Shown here: one piece after another, positions 10,301-21,591 of the stretch
How positions within the stretch are numbered: position 1 is the stretch's first letter
Layout: the number at the start of each line of letters is the position of its first letter
Origin: Bugula neritina
Lineage: Eukaryota; Bryozoa; Gymnolaemata; Cheilostomatida; Bugulidae
Assembly: GCA_964035545.1 (NCBI GenBank)
Contig: CAXIUT010000198.1
Coordinates: forward strand, 1 to 28,050
Reading direction: 5' to 3'
DNA length: 28,050 bases
The notes under the pieces: model-generated
Told to the model about the DNA's origin: nothing
Seen by the model: the letters and a program-made list of their open reading frames with translations, nothing else
Database searches by the model: none
Program-made: the position numbers and the translations under genes

Positions 10301-12648
10301 ATAAAAGTTATCATATAAATGGTATTGATACTGGGATGATAGCTGATATGAGGAGATTCCTTTGTAGCTAGTTAGTATCCATCATTTTGTAGATTAATGA
10401 GCTCATTCACAGTAATGAAAGAGTATAACTTGATAAAGTTGATAAAACTGTACTTGATGTAGAATGAAACCACTTATTCTTATAATAAATTTTATGATAG
10501 TTAATCGTGACAATAGTAAAAAATTTACCTGATAAAATCTAGAAGTTAATGCATGAAATGATGCTATTAGATGGTATTTTAGTTTATTTCTGGAGATGCA
10601 GATATTAGAGGTTATTTTTATTATAATTTTGAAGCAATGCAGCCTAATTTAGGATAAAAATATCCTGAAAGATGATTAAATAGTATTTTTATTGATTTAC
10701 TTTATTGATTACGTAGTTTTCTTTGATTGTATATATCTAAACATTTACGATAAAAAATAAGTACCTTTTTAATTTACTTATAAAAATTGTTATCAAAGAG
10801 ATATCTCATATATTTCTAGAGAGTTTACATAAAAATAGCATTTTTAATAAATACAGTAGATATTAGTCGTTCTACATGTTTATGGTTGGACATTAAACTG
10901 CCAATTACCAACAGATAGTTGCTAAATAACTATGGGTAGCGTGTGATTAGTGGTTATTATGTTTTTATACTTTTGAAGGAATCGTTTCTATCCTTTTTGT
11001 TGAATCTTTTACTGCTGTTAAACTGTTTTTAGTTTTATAAATAATCAAGAAAAGGATGAGATAGTTAAAGAATTTGACGTTTGATTAGGATCAGAATAGG
11101 AAAGAGAGAATCTATAGCTTGATAGTGGGCTGTATTTGAAAAAGAATGATGAAGATAGTTAGCTAGAAAAGCCAGGAGATTTGATTAATACTTATAAAAT
11201 CTAGGGCTATTCATATCACAAAGGGTAAAAAGTTGATTGATTTTAATGCTAATTTATCCAATTACAAAATCTATTTATTCTTCTTTCTTATTTTTAATAG
11301 ATCCATTGATAGTTTTTAGATGTTATATTCTGACTAACTTGATATCTTTAGTTAGATACTAGTCATTAATTTCCTTTTCTATGAGTTACTATTCATAGTA
11401 ATAAGAATTATTTTTTTTATTTCTATTCCATAGCAGTTTGAGATGTCTTTTTTATGTGATAAAACTGATTCTTTGTCCCCATAAACTGATAATTTAGTTG
11501 ACAGGTATTAGTTCTAATTGAATAGTTGAAAAATATTAGCTGGAACTATTTTATGTCTGATTTGTTTTCCAGCCATCGACTATACCAACTGTTGTTAGTT
11601 CTAAATAATCAAGGTATAAAGGTTTTATCTCTGTTATTGAATAATTATTCGAAGTGAGGTTACTTTTGAGACAAAGATGGATAAGGTTAGTTAATATTAT
11701 TAATACTTTTTTACTGTATCTTTTAGTTGTATCATCTATTTGTTTATCGAATCCTGAGCGGGTTTGACTGTAGTTACTTTAGAGGACTGATAATCTTGAT
11801 GAAAGTAGTCGATCTGATTATGCCTTTTATAAACATTGACTTCGATAATCTGAGTTATTTGAAAACTATTGAACCTGTTGAGTTCGTTTGTATGCCAGTA
11901 AGCATCCTAATTCTACTGCAATGAAGCCTTATCCGATAGAACTAGCTAATTATCTCAGTTATCCTATTCCATTGATCCTTTATTATCGGGAAATTGCTGA
12001 GTATCTGGATGATTGTATTGATTTAGAAGATGGAAGAAGGAGTGGAGGTATTTTTGAGAGACTGATATTGACTTATTCGGTGTTATCTTTTTGATTTTGT
12101 GGTTTATATTTTTTTGAGAGATGTGTTTCTAGGTTTTACTTTGCATTTTCCCAGGATTAAAATTATTACTTGCCAAGATCTTGAAGAAATTTTAGTTCTC
12201 CATTTTCCTAGAAGTGAGAAGATACAACTTTATTTATCAGCTTTCTGATTCTCTCAGGAGCAAGTATATTTTTGAGTCTGTTTGCATATTTTTTAGCAAT
12301 CAGAAAGAAGAAAGCAAGACTAATAAAGCAAGATGTATGTTGGAACATGTGATTCATAAATTAATTAGTAATATGTTCTAGTGTTTGTGGTTGGTCTTCA
12401 ATTATTTTTTTGAGGAGTTCTTCGATGAGAAGCAGACACTTCTATGCTGTAGTTCTATCATCTAGATGTTTATAGTGGAGTAGATTTCTGGTTTGGCAAG
12501 TGGTAACAATCAGGGAGGAGGCGATGGAATTGGCTGCGGCTGGGGTAAGGATTGGTTGTGCCTTGATGATTTTTTTGAGATAGTCTGCTAGTTGTGGGTT
12601 AAGAGAAGGTAGTTTGCTGAGTTACTTTATTATAGTAGTTGACTACAT
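7379..12648 (-). CDS. Giant protein: helical N-terminus, kinase, DSP-like pseudophosphatase
   Basis: One TGA-free frame runs from ATG 12648 to TGA 7381-7379 with one 20-nt intron (7684-7703), giving 1,749 residues. Residues 1-800 are helix-rich and unrecognised. A basic Lys/Gln/Pro linker covers about 825-900. A kinase domain follows at about 1050-1365: glycine loop GAYGVIYS, VAIK lysine, HYDIKADNILLD instead of HRD (a non-RD kinase), DFG, SPE in place of APE, and DVWSIGCLFYEMLTG. From about residue 1415 a dual-specificity-phosphatase-like fold appears (LKITHIVTT, then GRLLFINDDTNYAT). The catalytic HCxxGxxR signature is missing, so it is probably a STYX-type pseudophosphatase. Cys pairs (CICG, CRCKK, CKLC) near the C-terminus may bind zinc. 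TAA codons at 8965-8967 and 8851-8853 occupy conserved kinase Glu positions. The kinase call is firm; the phosphatase-like call is inference from pattern. Confidence 0.82.
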
Positions 12649-12716
12649 TTGAATATAATATCGTATTTATATTATATGATGATGGATTATAAAAAACATG
12701 AAGATGCAAATGCATT

Positions 12717-14329
12717 TCAAAATCGTCGGGATTTACTTTTGGATTTATCTTATGTTCTCTTTAATCCTGCTTTCAGGAGGTTAAGTACCTTCACATTGCA
12801 TTTCCCTGTCTCTTTCTTGCCTGGCTTCTCCTTCATAGTCCTAACTAATCCTTCTTTATCTTTTCTATGAGTAAAAGTGCTAGTTAATTTAAGAGGAGAT
12901 TGTCTGACCATTTTTAACTATAGTTTTAAATTTTATTGACATGTTTATGTTAATTTTCTATAATTGCCTGTGATGTTCATTGGATTTTGTTATTTCTATT
13001 TTGATTTATGTGATGATGTAGTTGTTCTTTTTCTGCATTATGATACTTATGTCAGCTTTTTTTACTTCTTTACATGTTAAAATTCAACTCTTAACCATGG
13101 ATGCATCAAAACCTATATTTAATTTATTTATACCTCAGCTGCTGTGATACGATCATCAGGGTTTACTCTCAACATTTTTCCCACTAAATCGAGGATTTCT
13201 TTAGAGAAATACAACTATTGTCTAGGATATTAGGCATTATTGATCTTCTTGTATAGCTATTGGTCAGTAGCTCCTTTGAAAGGAAAGATTCCTGTCAATG
13301 TGACAAAAGTTAGTACACCTAATGCCCATATATCAGCAGGTTATCCTCGATATTCTTTTTTTTGAACGATTTATGGTGCCATGTAGCTTGGTGTTCCACA
13401 AAATATTTTAACCTGAATATTATAAAGACTACTTTTTTTTGTTTTTCGATACAAGTACTGAATCCAAAATCGATAAGACTGGGTGAGAGGTCTTATCCTA
13501 GTATAATATTTTCTAGCTTGATATCTCTGTGTGAAATTTGTCTTTGATGAAGATATTCTAGAGCTTCAGCAAGTGATCTGATGATTGTTTTACAGTGATT
13601 TTAAGGAGCTCTGTGATTAGGTTGATTTTTGAGGTAGTGATTTAGTGAAATTCCATCTAAATATTCCATGATGATGTTGAGATGATTGTTGGTTTAAACA
13701 ACATCAAGTATTTTAACAATATTTGGATGGCTGAGCATTTGTAGGATTCTGATTTATCTTCTGACAGATTTTTTTCTTTGTTGTTCTCTTAATTTAACTT
13801 TTTAATAGACTTTGATTGCTACTTTTCTTCCTAATGGTTTATATGTAGCTACACGTACAGATGCGTATGCTCCTTATCCGACTATTTTCCCGACTGTATA
13901 TTATTTTTTGAACTATGCTGTGAGATCTTATTTTTGTTAGAAGAGTTGATCGATTCTATCTTCATCGAGATCACTCATTAGGGGTAGTCCATTGAGTAAT
14001 TTATCAGTTTAGTCATCAACTTTAAGGAATTTGACTGAGTTAGCAAAATCTTTGATGGGTTTTGATTTTTTCCAGTCATCTTGCTGGTGTTGTTCTGTTT
14101 TGGTTTTTGATTTGGAGCGATTGAAGAGACGATCGATATCTTATTCTGTCATTATATTTTTTTTATTGTTTTTGGTTGTCATGGTAGGTGCTTTATTGAT
14201 TGTTTTATTGAGCTTGGCTGTACTGTTTTTCCATAGTCCGTTGGAATTAATTGCTCTAAGAATATGACTGACATCGCTAGTAAGTGTAGTCACTGCTGCA
14301 GTCTCTTTTGGTTTACGACGACGGTTCAT
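12717..14329 (-). CDS. Serine/threonine protein kinase, CAMK/SNF1-like
   Basis: A 523-residue kinase after removing introns 13413-13432 (20 nt) and 13113-13133 (21 nt). The first about 140 residues are a basic, low-complexity leader. The kinase domain (about 143-397) is complete: GEGAYASVRV, VAIKVY, SHRDIKLENIIL, IDFGFS, CGTPSYMAPEIV, ADIWALGV and PDDRITAAEVLMHPW. The DFGFS/GTPSYMAPE/WALGV combination resembles the CAMK group (SNF1/MARK/NIM1-like). Residues about 400-523 are a strongly basic tail rich in Lys, Gln, Ser and Thr with no domain I recognise. TAA 13371-13373 is the Glu of APE. Splicing of the 21-nt intron exactly restores AAEVLMHPW. All catalytic residues are present, so it should be active. 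It diverges from the gene at 14480 with 150 bp between. Confidence 0.92.
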
Positions 14330-14479
14330 GTTTTATTTACTGTGCATAACGACTATTATTATAATACTATTACCATTATTCTACTTCATTAAATATTATT
14401 CTTTTAAAAATCAAAAGAACAAGATTCAAAATTGTTTTTAGAGTTCAGATCAACTTTGGAGGCATAAATTAGATTTATA
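14330..14479. promoter_or_regulatory. Shared divergent intergenic region
   Basis: 150 bp of AT-rich sequence separate the start codons of the minus-strand kinase and the plus-strand basic protein, so both promoters must lie here. I see no recognisable element beyond A/T runs. Confidence 0.35.
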
Positions 14480-14890
14480 ATGAAACAAATTAAAGAGTAG
14501 AAGAGGCGAAGTAGAAGAAATCCAAGGAGTGTAAGAAATATATCTATTGGAATCATGGATCCTAGAAAGAAAGCAATCATAAATAGATTGAGAAGAAAGA
14601 TTATTCAATAAGCTAATGCTAAACTTTAGAGGGAAATTAAAGAACATCGAGAGAAGCAGAGGGCAAGTCGATTAAATAAAAGGAAAAAAAGGAAGGCTAA
14701 AAAGTAGTAGGAAAAAAACTAGTAGATAACAATGATAGAGAAGATGAGATCGGTTCGTTTTGATGAAGATAGTAATTAAATACATGAATATTAATGTTGG
14801 GTTCAACATTATCAATAACACTATGACCATGAATAGTCTGTTGTAGAGGAGCTACCATAAAAAAGACAAAGAAGAAAGTCAAAAAGATGA
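14480..14890 (+). CDS. Small basic hypothetical protein
   Basis: A 136-residue frame with many in-frame TAG/TAA (Glu) closes at TGA 14888-14890. The N-terminal two thirds are extremely basic, with Arg/Lys clusters such as KRKKRKAKK, and probably helical. A middle stretch holds His, Tyr and Glu (EEHYDHEESVVEELP) and the end is basic again (KRERRKSKR). This composition suits a nucleic-acid-binding or nucleolar protein, but there is no recognisable domain. It converges with the zinc-finger gene; the two stop codons are 98 bp apart. Confidence 0.7.
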
Positions 14891-14988
14891 AGCTTTAAAA
14901 TTTGATAATAAATATTGCTATTTCAAAATACATTTTTGCCACTATTTTACAGAATATTATGATTGTACAATGCATTGATCAATTAGAA

Positions 14989-16320
14989 TCATCTTCCTTG
15001 TCTGTGTCTCCTAAGTTACTCTTCAATCTTTTTTTGTTCTTCAAGGAAAGAAGGATTGCTCCATTCGCTTTCAAAATTAGAAGGACCATTTGGCGCTCCT
15101 TTTCCAATGCCGCCCATACTCTGCATGATTGCCATCTGGAGCTCATGGTCTTCATTGTTCAGACCAAGATTGCCCATGGCATACTCTTCTTGGAGGAAGT
15201 CTGGGTTCACCTTTGATTATTAGACTTCTTGCTTATATATCACTTTTTGTTTGATTTATGGAGCTTGAATACGATTATTTGAACCATTTTTGTTATAGGA
15301 AGGCTTTTCCTACCTTTTAGGAACTTAGTATTTAGGCACTTAGTATTTGGGAGGTTAAGTTTTTTTTTCAATTGATCTAGTGTGACTTATACCTCCGTTT
15401 TTGTAATGAATTGATGGATGATAGTTGACTTCTTTGTGACTAGTAACTGTAGGTTTAGGAACTTAGCGAGTTCCTACACTTCTTTTGTTATCAGTTGATC
15501 CATTTTGATATATAGGTTGTTGATGGGTAATAGATCCTGGAGGTTTGGGTTTTTAATTTTTGTTTGTGAAGGTGGGAGGTTGATTCATGGTTCCTGGATA
15601 TCTTTTGATTTCTTATCGTTTATACTAGACAGGTTTGTTTGGGTGTCTGATGATTTATCTTTTTTATTAATATTTAACTTCTGTTCTGATAACTTTAGGT
15701 GCTTATTGGAATCCTTGTCTTTCAATGACTCGAGCATTGCTATATTTGACTTCTTCTTTAGGTTTATATTAATATTTTTCGACTTTTGGAGGTTATCTAG
15801 GTTTTTCTCTAGATCTAGAGTTAACATGATTAACAGTAGGTTTTTGTTCAAACTGTTTTCTTTGATGTTCAATATGTTAATAATAGTTTTTCATTGGGGG
15901 AGGTTGTGGTTCTTCTACAATTCCTTCACAAGATACTATATGGAGAATATAGTCTTTGTTCATTATGGGTCGATTGCATTTAGTGCATGGTTTTGTTCTT
16001 GCTTCACAATCTTTGACATGTACGTTATAGGTCTTTACTGGTACATTGAGATCACAATATTCACAGTATTTCGGTTTTAGTTAGCATTTAGATTAGTGTT
16101 TTTGGAAGTCATTCGAGGGGAAAGATTTTTTGCAGTGAGGACATTAGTCTTATCGATGATATTCTTAATCATGTTATTACTTGAAATTAATGTCATACAT
16201 TTCTTGGCAGATAGTACATTTTTTAATATTTCTACGACAGTAGCCAAAGTGAGTAGCTATTTTGCTTTCTGGAAATTCTTTTAGACAGTTATCGCACTTT
16301 TATTGAGGTTAGTCTGACAT
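14989..16320 (-). CDS. TRAF-type zinc-finger protein
   Basis: A single-exon 443-residue protein from ATG 16320 to TGA 14991-14989. Residues 8-130 hold four or five consecutive Cys/His modules: CDNCLKEFP...H...C, CTICQEMYD...H, CPHCKKSF...H...C, CEYCDLNV...H...C and CTKCNRPI...H...C. They resemble the TRAF-type/XIAF1-TRAFD1 zinc-finger series. Residues 135-370 are a Pro/Lys/Gln/Tyr-rich disordered region with a short repeat (KYEVP twice). The C-terminus (LEEEYAMGNLGLNNEDHELQ, then MAIMQSMGGIGKG) looks like an ordered, possibly ubiquitin-interacting helix because of its acidic-Ala-Met-Ser pattern. Function is unknown; such proteins usually act as ubiquitin-linked adaptors. The C-terminal interpretation is inference. 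Confidence 0.82.
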
Positions 16321-16679
16321 CAGTTTCGGAACTTCTTCAAATGAAATTATAATAACTACCTAACTACTACAACAAAGTAATAAAACGTCGCTGATATAAA
16401 AATGATAACATCATGATATTTATATATTAAAGTCAACTTTTTTAACAATCATTTAAGAAAAATAATAAATTTTATTATTATTATGAGCTAAACTATATTT
16501 GAACTTTTTATGTTGTAAGAATTATTATATTTTTTAATGATTAGATTCAATAAATCTATTGCTTTTGAATAAGTTTTTTATCTATCTTTTAGTCCTGATA
16601 TTTGATTGATTAGTGTTTTTCTGTCAACTATTGTCCATTTAAAGCTTTGATATTATAATTACTCTTATACATATTAAGT
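16321..16679. promoter_or_regulatory. Divergent intergenic region with a doubtful 40-codon ORF
   Basis: 359 bp of AT-rich sequence between the start codons of the zinc-finger gene (minus) and the third kinase (plus), so it should hold both promoters. A plus-strand ATG-to-TGA frame at 16483-16605 would encode 40 acidic/hydrophobic residues beginning MSETIFELFML. That length is near chance in AT-rich DNA with a single stop codon, so I do not call it a gene. No tRNA or repeat is visible. Confidence 0.4.
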
Positions 16680-18248
16680 ATGCTGTTTTTGGACGAGTAA
16701 GAACTAGAAAAACATAAGAAGAACTATACTAAATTGACTCAATCTCAGTTCTAGAACACTTATAAACAGGAAGGATTGCTTGGTAGTGGCACTTTTGGTT
16801 CAGTTTACAAAGTCAGAAATCAAGGAAAAAATCATCAAGGGTAAATACTAGCTCTTAAATAATTCAATCATAGAGCAAATTCACATTTTAAACAAATTAT
16901 GAGGGAAGTAGATAATCTCAAGTTATTGCAGCATCCTAATATCGCCAGATTTTATGATTGCTATATTGTAGATGATAGCTACTATTACGTGCTGATTGAA
17001 TACTGTTCTCAAGGATCTCTAACTTAATATCTATAGCACAACAAATTAAATGACTTCAGTAAGATGTTGATTTGTAAAAATATAGCTGCAGGTTTGGAGT
17101 ATGCTCACAACAAAAAGGTAGTACATCGTGACTTGAAACCTGACAACATATTGATAAGTTAGAAAGGAATAGCTAAGATATGTGATTTTGGGTGTAGTTC
17201 AAAGGCTAATGATATTGAAAATTAAGAAGTTTTAAAGACTTGCACGGGATCTCCTGCTTACATGGATTAAAGAGTAAATTTGGGAGATCCTTATGATTGG
17301 ACTGTGGATATCTATTCTTTAGGTATGATTTTTTTCTGTATGTTTAAGGGATAAGGGATCTATGATGACTGTAACTCTGTTTATAAAATTGAGCAACAAA
17401 GAAAATCGATCAATTCTAACTACTAAGAGTAAATGATGAAACTTTTAACAGGAATTCCTAATCCTATCAAAGGAATCATCTTTAATGCTCTTCATCCTAA
17501 TCACAAAAAGAGATACAGTGCTCATGAGATTTATCAAATGTTGTAAAAAGAGTAAGGCAACAAATCTTTTATGTCTAAGATTCAATCAACTATGGATGAA
17601 GAAGATATTGAAGACTAATCTAGTTTGTTTGCAATTGGATTAGTTCACTATTATAAAAATATTGAAAAAGAACAGAAATCTTTATCTACTAAAAAGACAG
17701 TTATTGAAGTTTTACATCAAGCTAAAAAAAATATGAGTAAAATATAGTCTATAACAACTTTAAAATATGTATCACCTCCAACCAAAGAACATTTTGCAGC
17801 TTTTGTTCTCTTTTATTATAACTTTTGGTTGGATAGGATGTCTTCTCTTTTGAGAGGTGAGCCTTCAGAGTTATCTCACCGATATAAACAGATTAATTCA
17901 GGAGCAATTGAGCAAGACTTATTACTCCAGAGTTAGAAACATATTTAATCTGAGCGGGATAAGTATAAATCATTTTTTGTTCGTTGTTGCAGAAATATTT
18001 CTCCAAAGTTGAGGTTGATGGATGGTAGAACTTACTTTCCTTAAATCTTTAAGAAAATGGTCAAAGCAGTAGCTGTGGGAAATAATTTGAATTTTGATGA
18101 CTATGAAGATGAGATGCTTAGGTAGGAAATTGAAATATTTTTTTAGAAAAGAATTTAAAATTAGTTTAGGACTAATTTAGGAAAAGGATCGGATGTCAAG
18201 AGTTGGGAAGAGTTATAAGAAATTAGGAATGTATGTAAAGATTTATGA
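16680..18248 (+). CDS. Serine/threonine protein kinase with a helical C-terminal region
   Basis: A single-exon 522-residue protein. The kinase domain (about 28-290) has glycine loop [15 protein letters not shown] lysine, [19 protein letters not shown], and [14 protein letters not shown]. The activation-segment end reads [12 protein letters not shown], so APE has drifted to MDE while the Glu (a TAA codon) stays. HRD and DFG are intact and activity is likely. Residues 300-522 are helical and charged without a recognisable domain; they include [13 protein letters not shown] and [12 protein letters not shown]. The overall look is closest to ciliate CAMK/ULK-like or NEK-like kinases, but I cannot assign a subfamily. 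Confidence 0.9.
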
Positions 18249-18581
18249 TTGATGTCTAGTTTAATAGATGTTACTATTTTTATTTTTTATTTTTAAGAAA
18301 AATAGAGTTTAGAAATTGTTTATTTTTAATAGTTAATCATTTGATTATGATTAAAAAGACAATTTGGCTTTATATCTGGGTTTTCTTATCTTTTTTAACT
18401 TACTTTTATGAAAATTTAGATTCATTATCACCCACTCTTTAATTTACAACTATCAATAAAATAAATTAAAATGGTTTTGAAAAAATTGAATAATTTTCTT
18501 AAATATAAAACTTTGTTGATTTATTTGATAGATTTTCTATTAAAATGAATCAATTATTTATGATACGATTAATAATATAAA
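18249..18581. promoter_or_regulatory. AT-rich intergenic region upstream of the Ac45-like gene
   Basis: 333 bp between the third kinase and the next plus-strand start. It is very AT-rich with T runs typical of a ciliate 3' flank and promoter. An ATG at 18348 opens a frame that runs without TGA into the downstream gene without splicing. I prefer the spliced model starting at 18582 because it yields a clean signal peptide. Confidence 0.45.
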
Positions 18582-19195
18582 ATGAACCCTAAATTAATCA
18601 TCATTGGTCTTCTTACAGTTGGCCTTCTAGCCTCCTCTCCAGTACTTCTTGTATCTGGCCAAGAGTAACTTTCGTCTTAGATAGACATACTCCTCTCTTC
18701 ACTTCAGCTGATCTGCTTGATTATGTTTAAAAACAATCAAAAACTAAACTTGTTGAACTAACTTCTACTATCAACCAAGATCTATCTTAAATAAAGGAAG
18801 TACTAAAGGAGCTTGGTGTTTCAAAATAAAAAGTTAGTTCTTTCTTGACTTCTTCTTAAAAGTTGACAAACTTAAAATAAAAACTTCAGCAATTGGAGAG
18901 TTATAAGCTAACTTTAGAAGAATTAAAAGAGGTTTTAAAGGTCAGTCAAGATAATTTTATCATAACAGCTACACCAACAGTGACACCTCGTATGCTTCAT
19001 GCAGTCAATGGCACAATGGCAACTAATTCAACACGTTCTCATCTCTTTAACGATATGTCTCCATATGCCTTATCTGGACTGTTTGTTTCCCTCTTTTTGT
19101 TGGTAGTTCTTTGCATTGGAGTAAGTTGCTTATTGGATCTCAAAACTAATGATCGCTTTGCCAGACAGAATTTGTGGGTCGGACGTGAATCATGA
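18582..19195 (+). CDS. Type I membrane protein, V-ATPase accessory subunit Ac45-like
   Basis: Removing a 20-nt intron (18665-18684) gives 197 residues. A signal peptide covers residues 1-25 (hydrophobic core IIIGLLTVGLLASSPVLLV). A Lys/Glu/Leu-rich coiled-coil lumenal region spans about 35-115. One transmembrane helix (GLFVSLFLLVVLCIGVSCLL) lies near the C-terminus. The short cytoplasmic tail carries LDLKTNDRF. That helix-plus-LKTxDRF pattern matches the end of ATP6AP1/Ac45, an accessory subunit of the vacuolar proton pump. The lumenal part is much shorter than in animal Ac45 and is not alignable by eye, so the family call is inference. Two Asn-glycosylation sequons (NGT, NST) precede the membrane helix. 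Confidence 0.6.
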
Positions 19196-19250
19196 TTAAA
19201 TCATTATGAATCAATAGTAATAAATGAATTATTTATAATTATTGAGTTTA

Positions 19251-21551
19251 TCAGAATTCAAAGGTTGAGGGATCTGGATTTGGTACTTTCAGACTATTTT
19301 TAAATAGAAATTCTGCGAGGTTATCAACTGGATCACTGGGAAATTTGTCTAAAAGTTCTACAATTCCTTCTGAAAGGATAGGAACTAGGTTGATATCAAG
19401 ATATTTTCTTAGAGCTAGAGATTTTTTATCAAGAATTTATCTTTCCTAATTTTGTTAATTTTATTTTTTCATAACATAATCTTCATTTTGAGTATCTCTA
19501 GTTATTTTTTATTTTTTATCCAATTCTTTCCTAAAGTTGGTCTTCATTTAATGTTATTTCTTTAATCTTTAATCGACAGTATTTCTTTAGACTGATTCAT
19601 CTCCTCTCATTTATTTTACTAGCGATTAAAGAATCGCATTTGTTTGAGGACCAATTTTGACATGATGACATGGTATCTTATTTTATTTAAAGAAATCTTC
19701 AAGTACAAATTATCCACTATCTGTATTATGTAGGTTTCTGTATCTTTTAAGAAGAGCTACAATTTTTTGTTGACTTAGATGAGTACCAGCTATTTGTTGC
19801 TAAGGCAATTTTTGAATTCTTTCGATGATTTATTCATCTGTCATGTTAAGAATCATCAGCTTTGTTGGAGCTAGTCTTTCATCAAGGATCTTTTTAGTGT
19901 TTTAATCAGGTTATTCTCCTTATGGAAGTGTAGGTAGACCCATGAATAGTTCTTTGCATATAATATCTAAGAGGATACCTAAAGATCAACGGATATTTTT
20001 ATTGAATTTAGGTCAATCTCATTTAGACACTTGTATCCAGAAGCAGTAGATATAATCACTTAATCTTATATCTACTGCTTCTGGATCAAAAGGTTCTAAA
20101 GGATCACCTAAATCAATAAAAATATACGTTGATCTTTAGGTATTTTCTTCCATTTTTATTTGAATTATTCATATTATGCTTGTTTGGTTGCAACTTAGGA
20201 TTATTTCTTTTAATTCAAAAAGTTTTTAATTTCTTATCCAAACTATGTTTTCTGTTCTTTCACTTAGTCGATTACACTTTTAATTGTTATATGAGGCAAA
20301 TAATATTTTTAAGAAAGTCTGTGTTAAAGTAAATATACTTATTGGCATAGAAAGTTTTTCCTGATCCTGGTGGTCCTATGATAAAGATTTTTTATTGAAA
20401 TAATCCATGAACTTTATTATATTATTGTCTTAGGAGTTCGATTGATTTTTGAAGACCTTACCTACTTCTCCATTAAAATTTAAATTTAACAACCTAAACT
20501 CCTTCTTCAGCTTCTATTCCAGCTTATTCTTATTAGAGTTTAGCAAAGATCATAGTTGGCTTCATTCTTAAATTTAAACATAATTATTTCACATTTTTTT
20601 ATGTTCCTTTTGTTTAGGTACATTCAACCTAACCTGTACCTATACCTTTTGAAATCGATTCTATAATCTTTTTCTGAGTAGGTTTTGCATTATGATCTAG
20701 TGCTAGAAAATAGTATGATTTTGGTTTTCTTTCTATAATTTTTTAAACATAAGTGACTAAATCTGCAGTATGAATTGTTGGTATTCTATTTTTTCCTTTT
20801 CCAAAAATAGGTAGTTTCTTAGGAATTTGAAGTCTTGCTTGCATAAAATAATCATAAAATAAATTTTATCCTTCTCCATATTGAAGCCCACCACAGACAA
20901 CATAGGATTTTAAGTTTTATTTGACATTTCCAGCAGCTAAACATAAAGTTTAAATTGATTTTATTTTTTAATATTAAGGATCAGGCTTTCTTAATGCAAA
21001 ATCTCGATCTGTAAAGCGAACATATGTCTTTTTTTATTATCCTTAAGCAGGCTATGCTCCTCCTTATTCCTCAGTATCTGGTTCTTATACAGGATTTTAG
21101 TCTCCTTATTCTTATTCTCCTTATTTTTTTTATTTAGGGGAGGTTCTTGCCCAAGTCATGACATTTGATAGACAGATGAGTGTTTTTTATTCTTGGAAGG
21201 GATGAATTTTAAGTGTTGAAATAACGAATTCTGCTTATTTTAGGTCAGCCGTTGTAAGATCATAGATAATAACATCAGAGTTGAGAATAACTTCTTCAAA
21301 AAAATTGACTTTTCCTGTCTACATTATCAAATATCTACATCAATGACCTTTCTTACTCCTCCTGGAACATCATATTTACTTTTTGAAATAGTAGTACCAA
21401 CTATACGATTGGGATTTTCAGGATGTGCACTATCATTGCGTAGACGACGAACTAGGTGTTGACCGAAGAAGGTGTTGAGAGAAGAAAGAAAATATTTAGT
21501 TGGTTGGTAGGGAGGTGGTTCCTTTACTGGAGGTTTTTACTCTTATGACAT
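19251..21551 (-). CDS. AK7: Adenylate kinase 7 homologue (NAD-binding-like, AK, Dpy-30)
   Basis: Three 20-nt introns (21319-21338, 20319-20338, 20108-20127) give a 746-codon frame. Residues about 15-330 match the SDR-like N-terminal region of AK7 (starting SSLNTFFGQHLVRRLRNDSA). The adenylate kinase P-loop GPPGSGKT is near residue 388. A coiled coil and RLSD motif follow, then KKILDERLAPTKLMILNMTD and LPEQQIAGTHLS. The C-terminus is a Dpy-30 dimerisation motif (YLDINLVPILSEGIVELLDK, then FPSDPVDNLAEFLF). AK7 interconverts ATP, ADP and AMP in motile cilia. The segment expected to hold the NMP-binding CxNxGYILDG motif is replaced by the second arm of an inverted duplication (19971-20150) and contains three in-frame TGAs (plus 20008-20021 and 19988-19990). 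The gene is therefore disrupted, alternatively spliced or read through; identity is secure, activity is not. Confidence 0.85.
19971..20150. repeat. Imperfect inverted repeat inside the AK7 gene
   Basis: Two arms of about 80 bp (19971-20061 and 20068-20150) are reverse complements with roughly 85% identity by eye. The inner 21 bp of each arm are a perfect match around a loop of about 10 nt. One arm includes an exon end, the 20-nt intron 20108-20127 and the next exon start; the other arm is its inverted copy. Confidence 0.9.
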
Positions 21552-21591
21552 AAGTTATAATATTTAAATGTCATCATATCTATGATATTTA

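Noticed and set aside
10200-12600. Plus-strand open pieces with apparent in-frame TGA read as Trp
   Set aside because: They are shadows of the minus-strand giant gene, which reads cleanly in one frame.
15505-16080. Plus-strand 191-codon ORF
   Set aside because: Exactly antisense to the zinc-finger protein, whose Cys/His spacing is clearly real; translation is Phe/Ser/Ile-rich.
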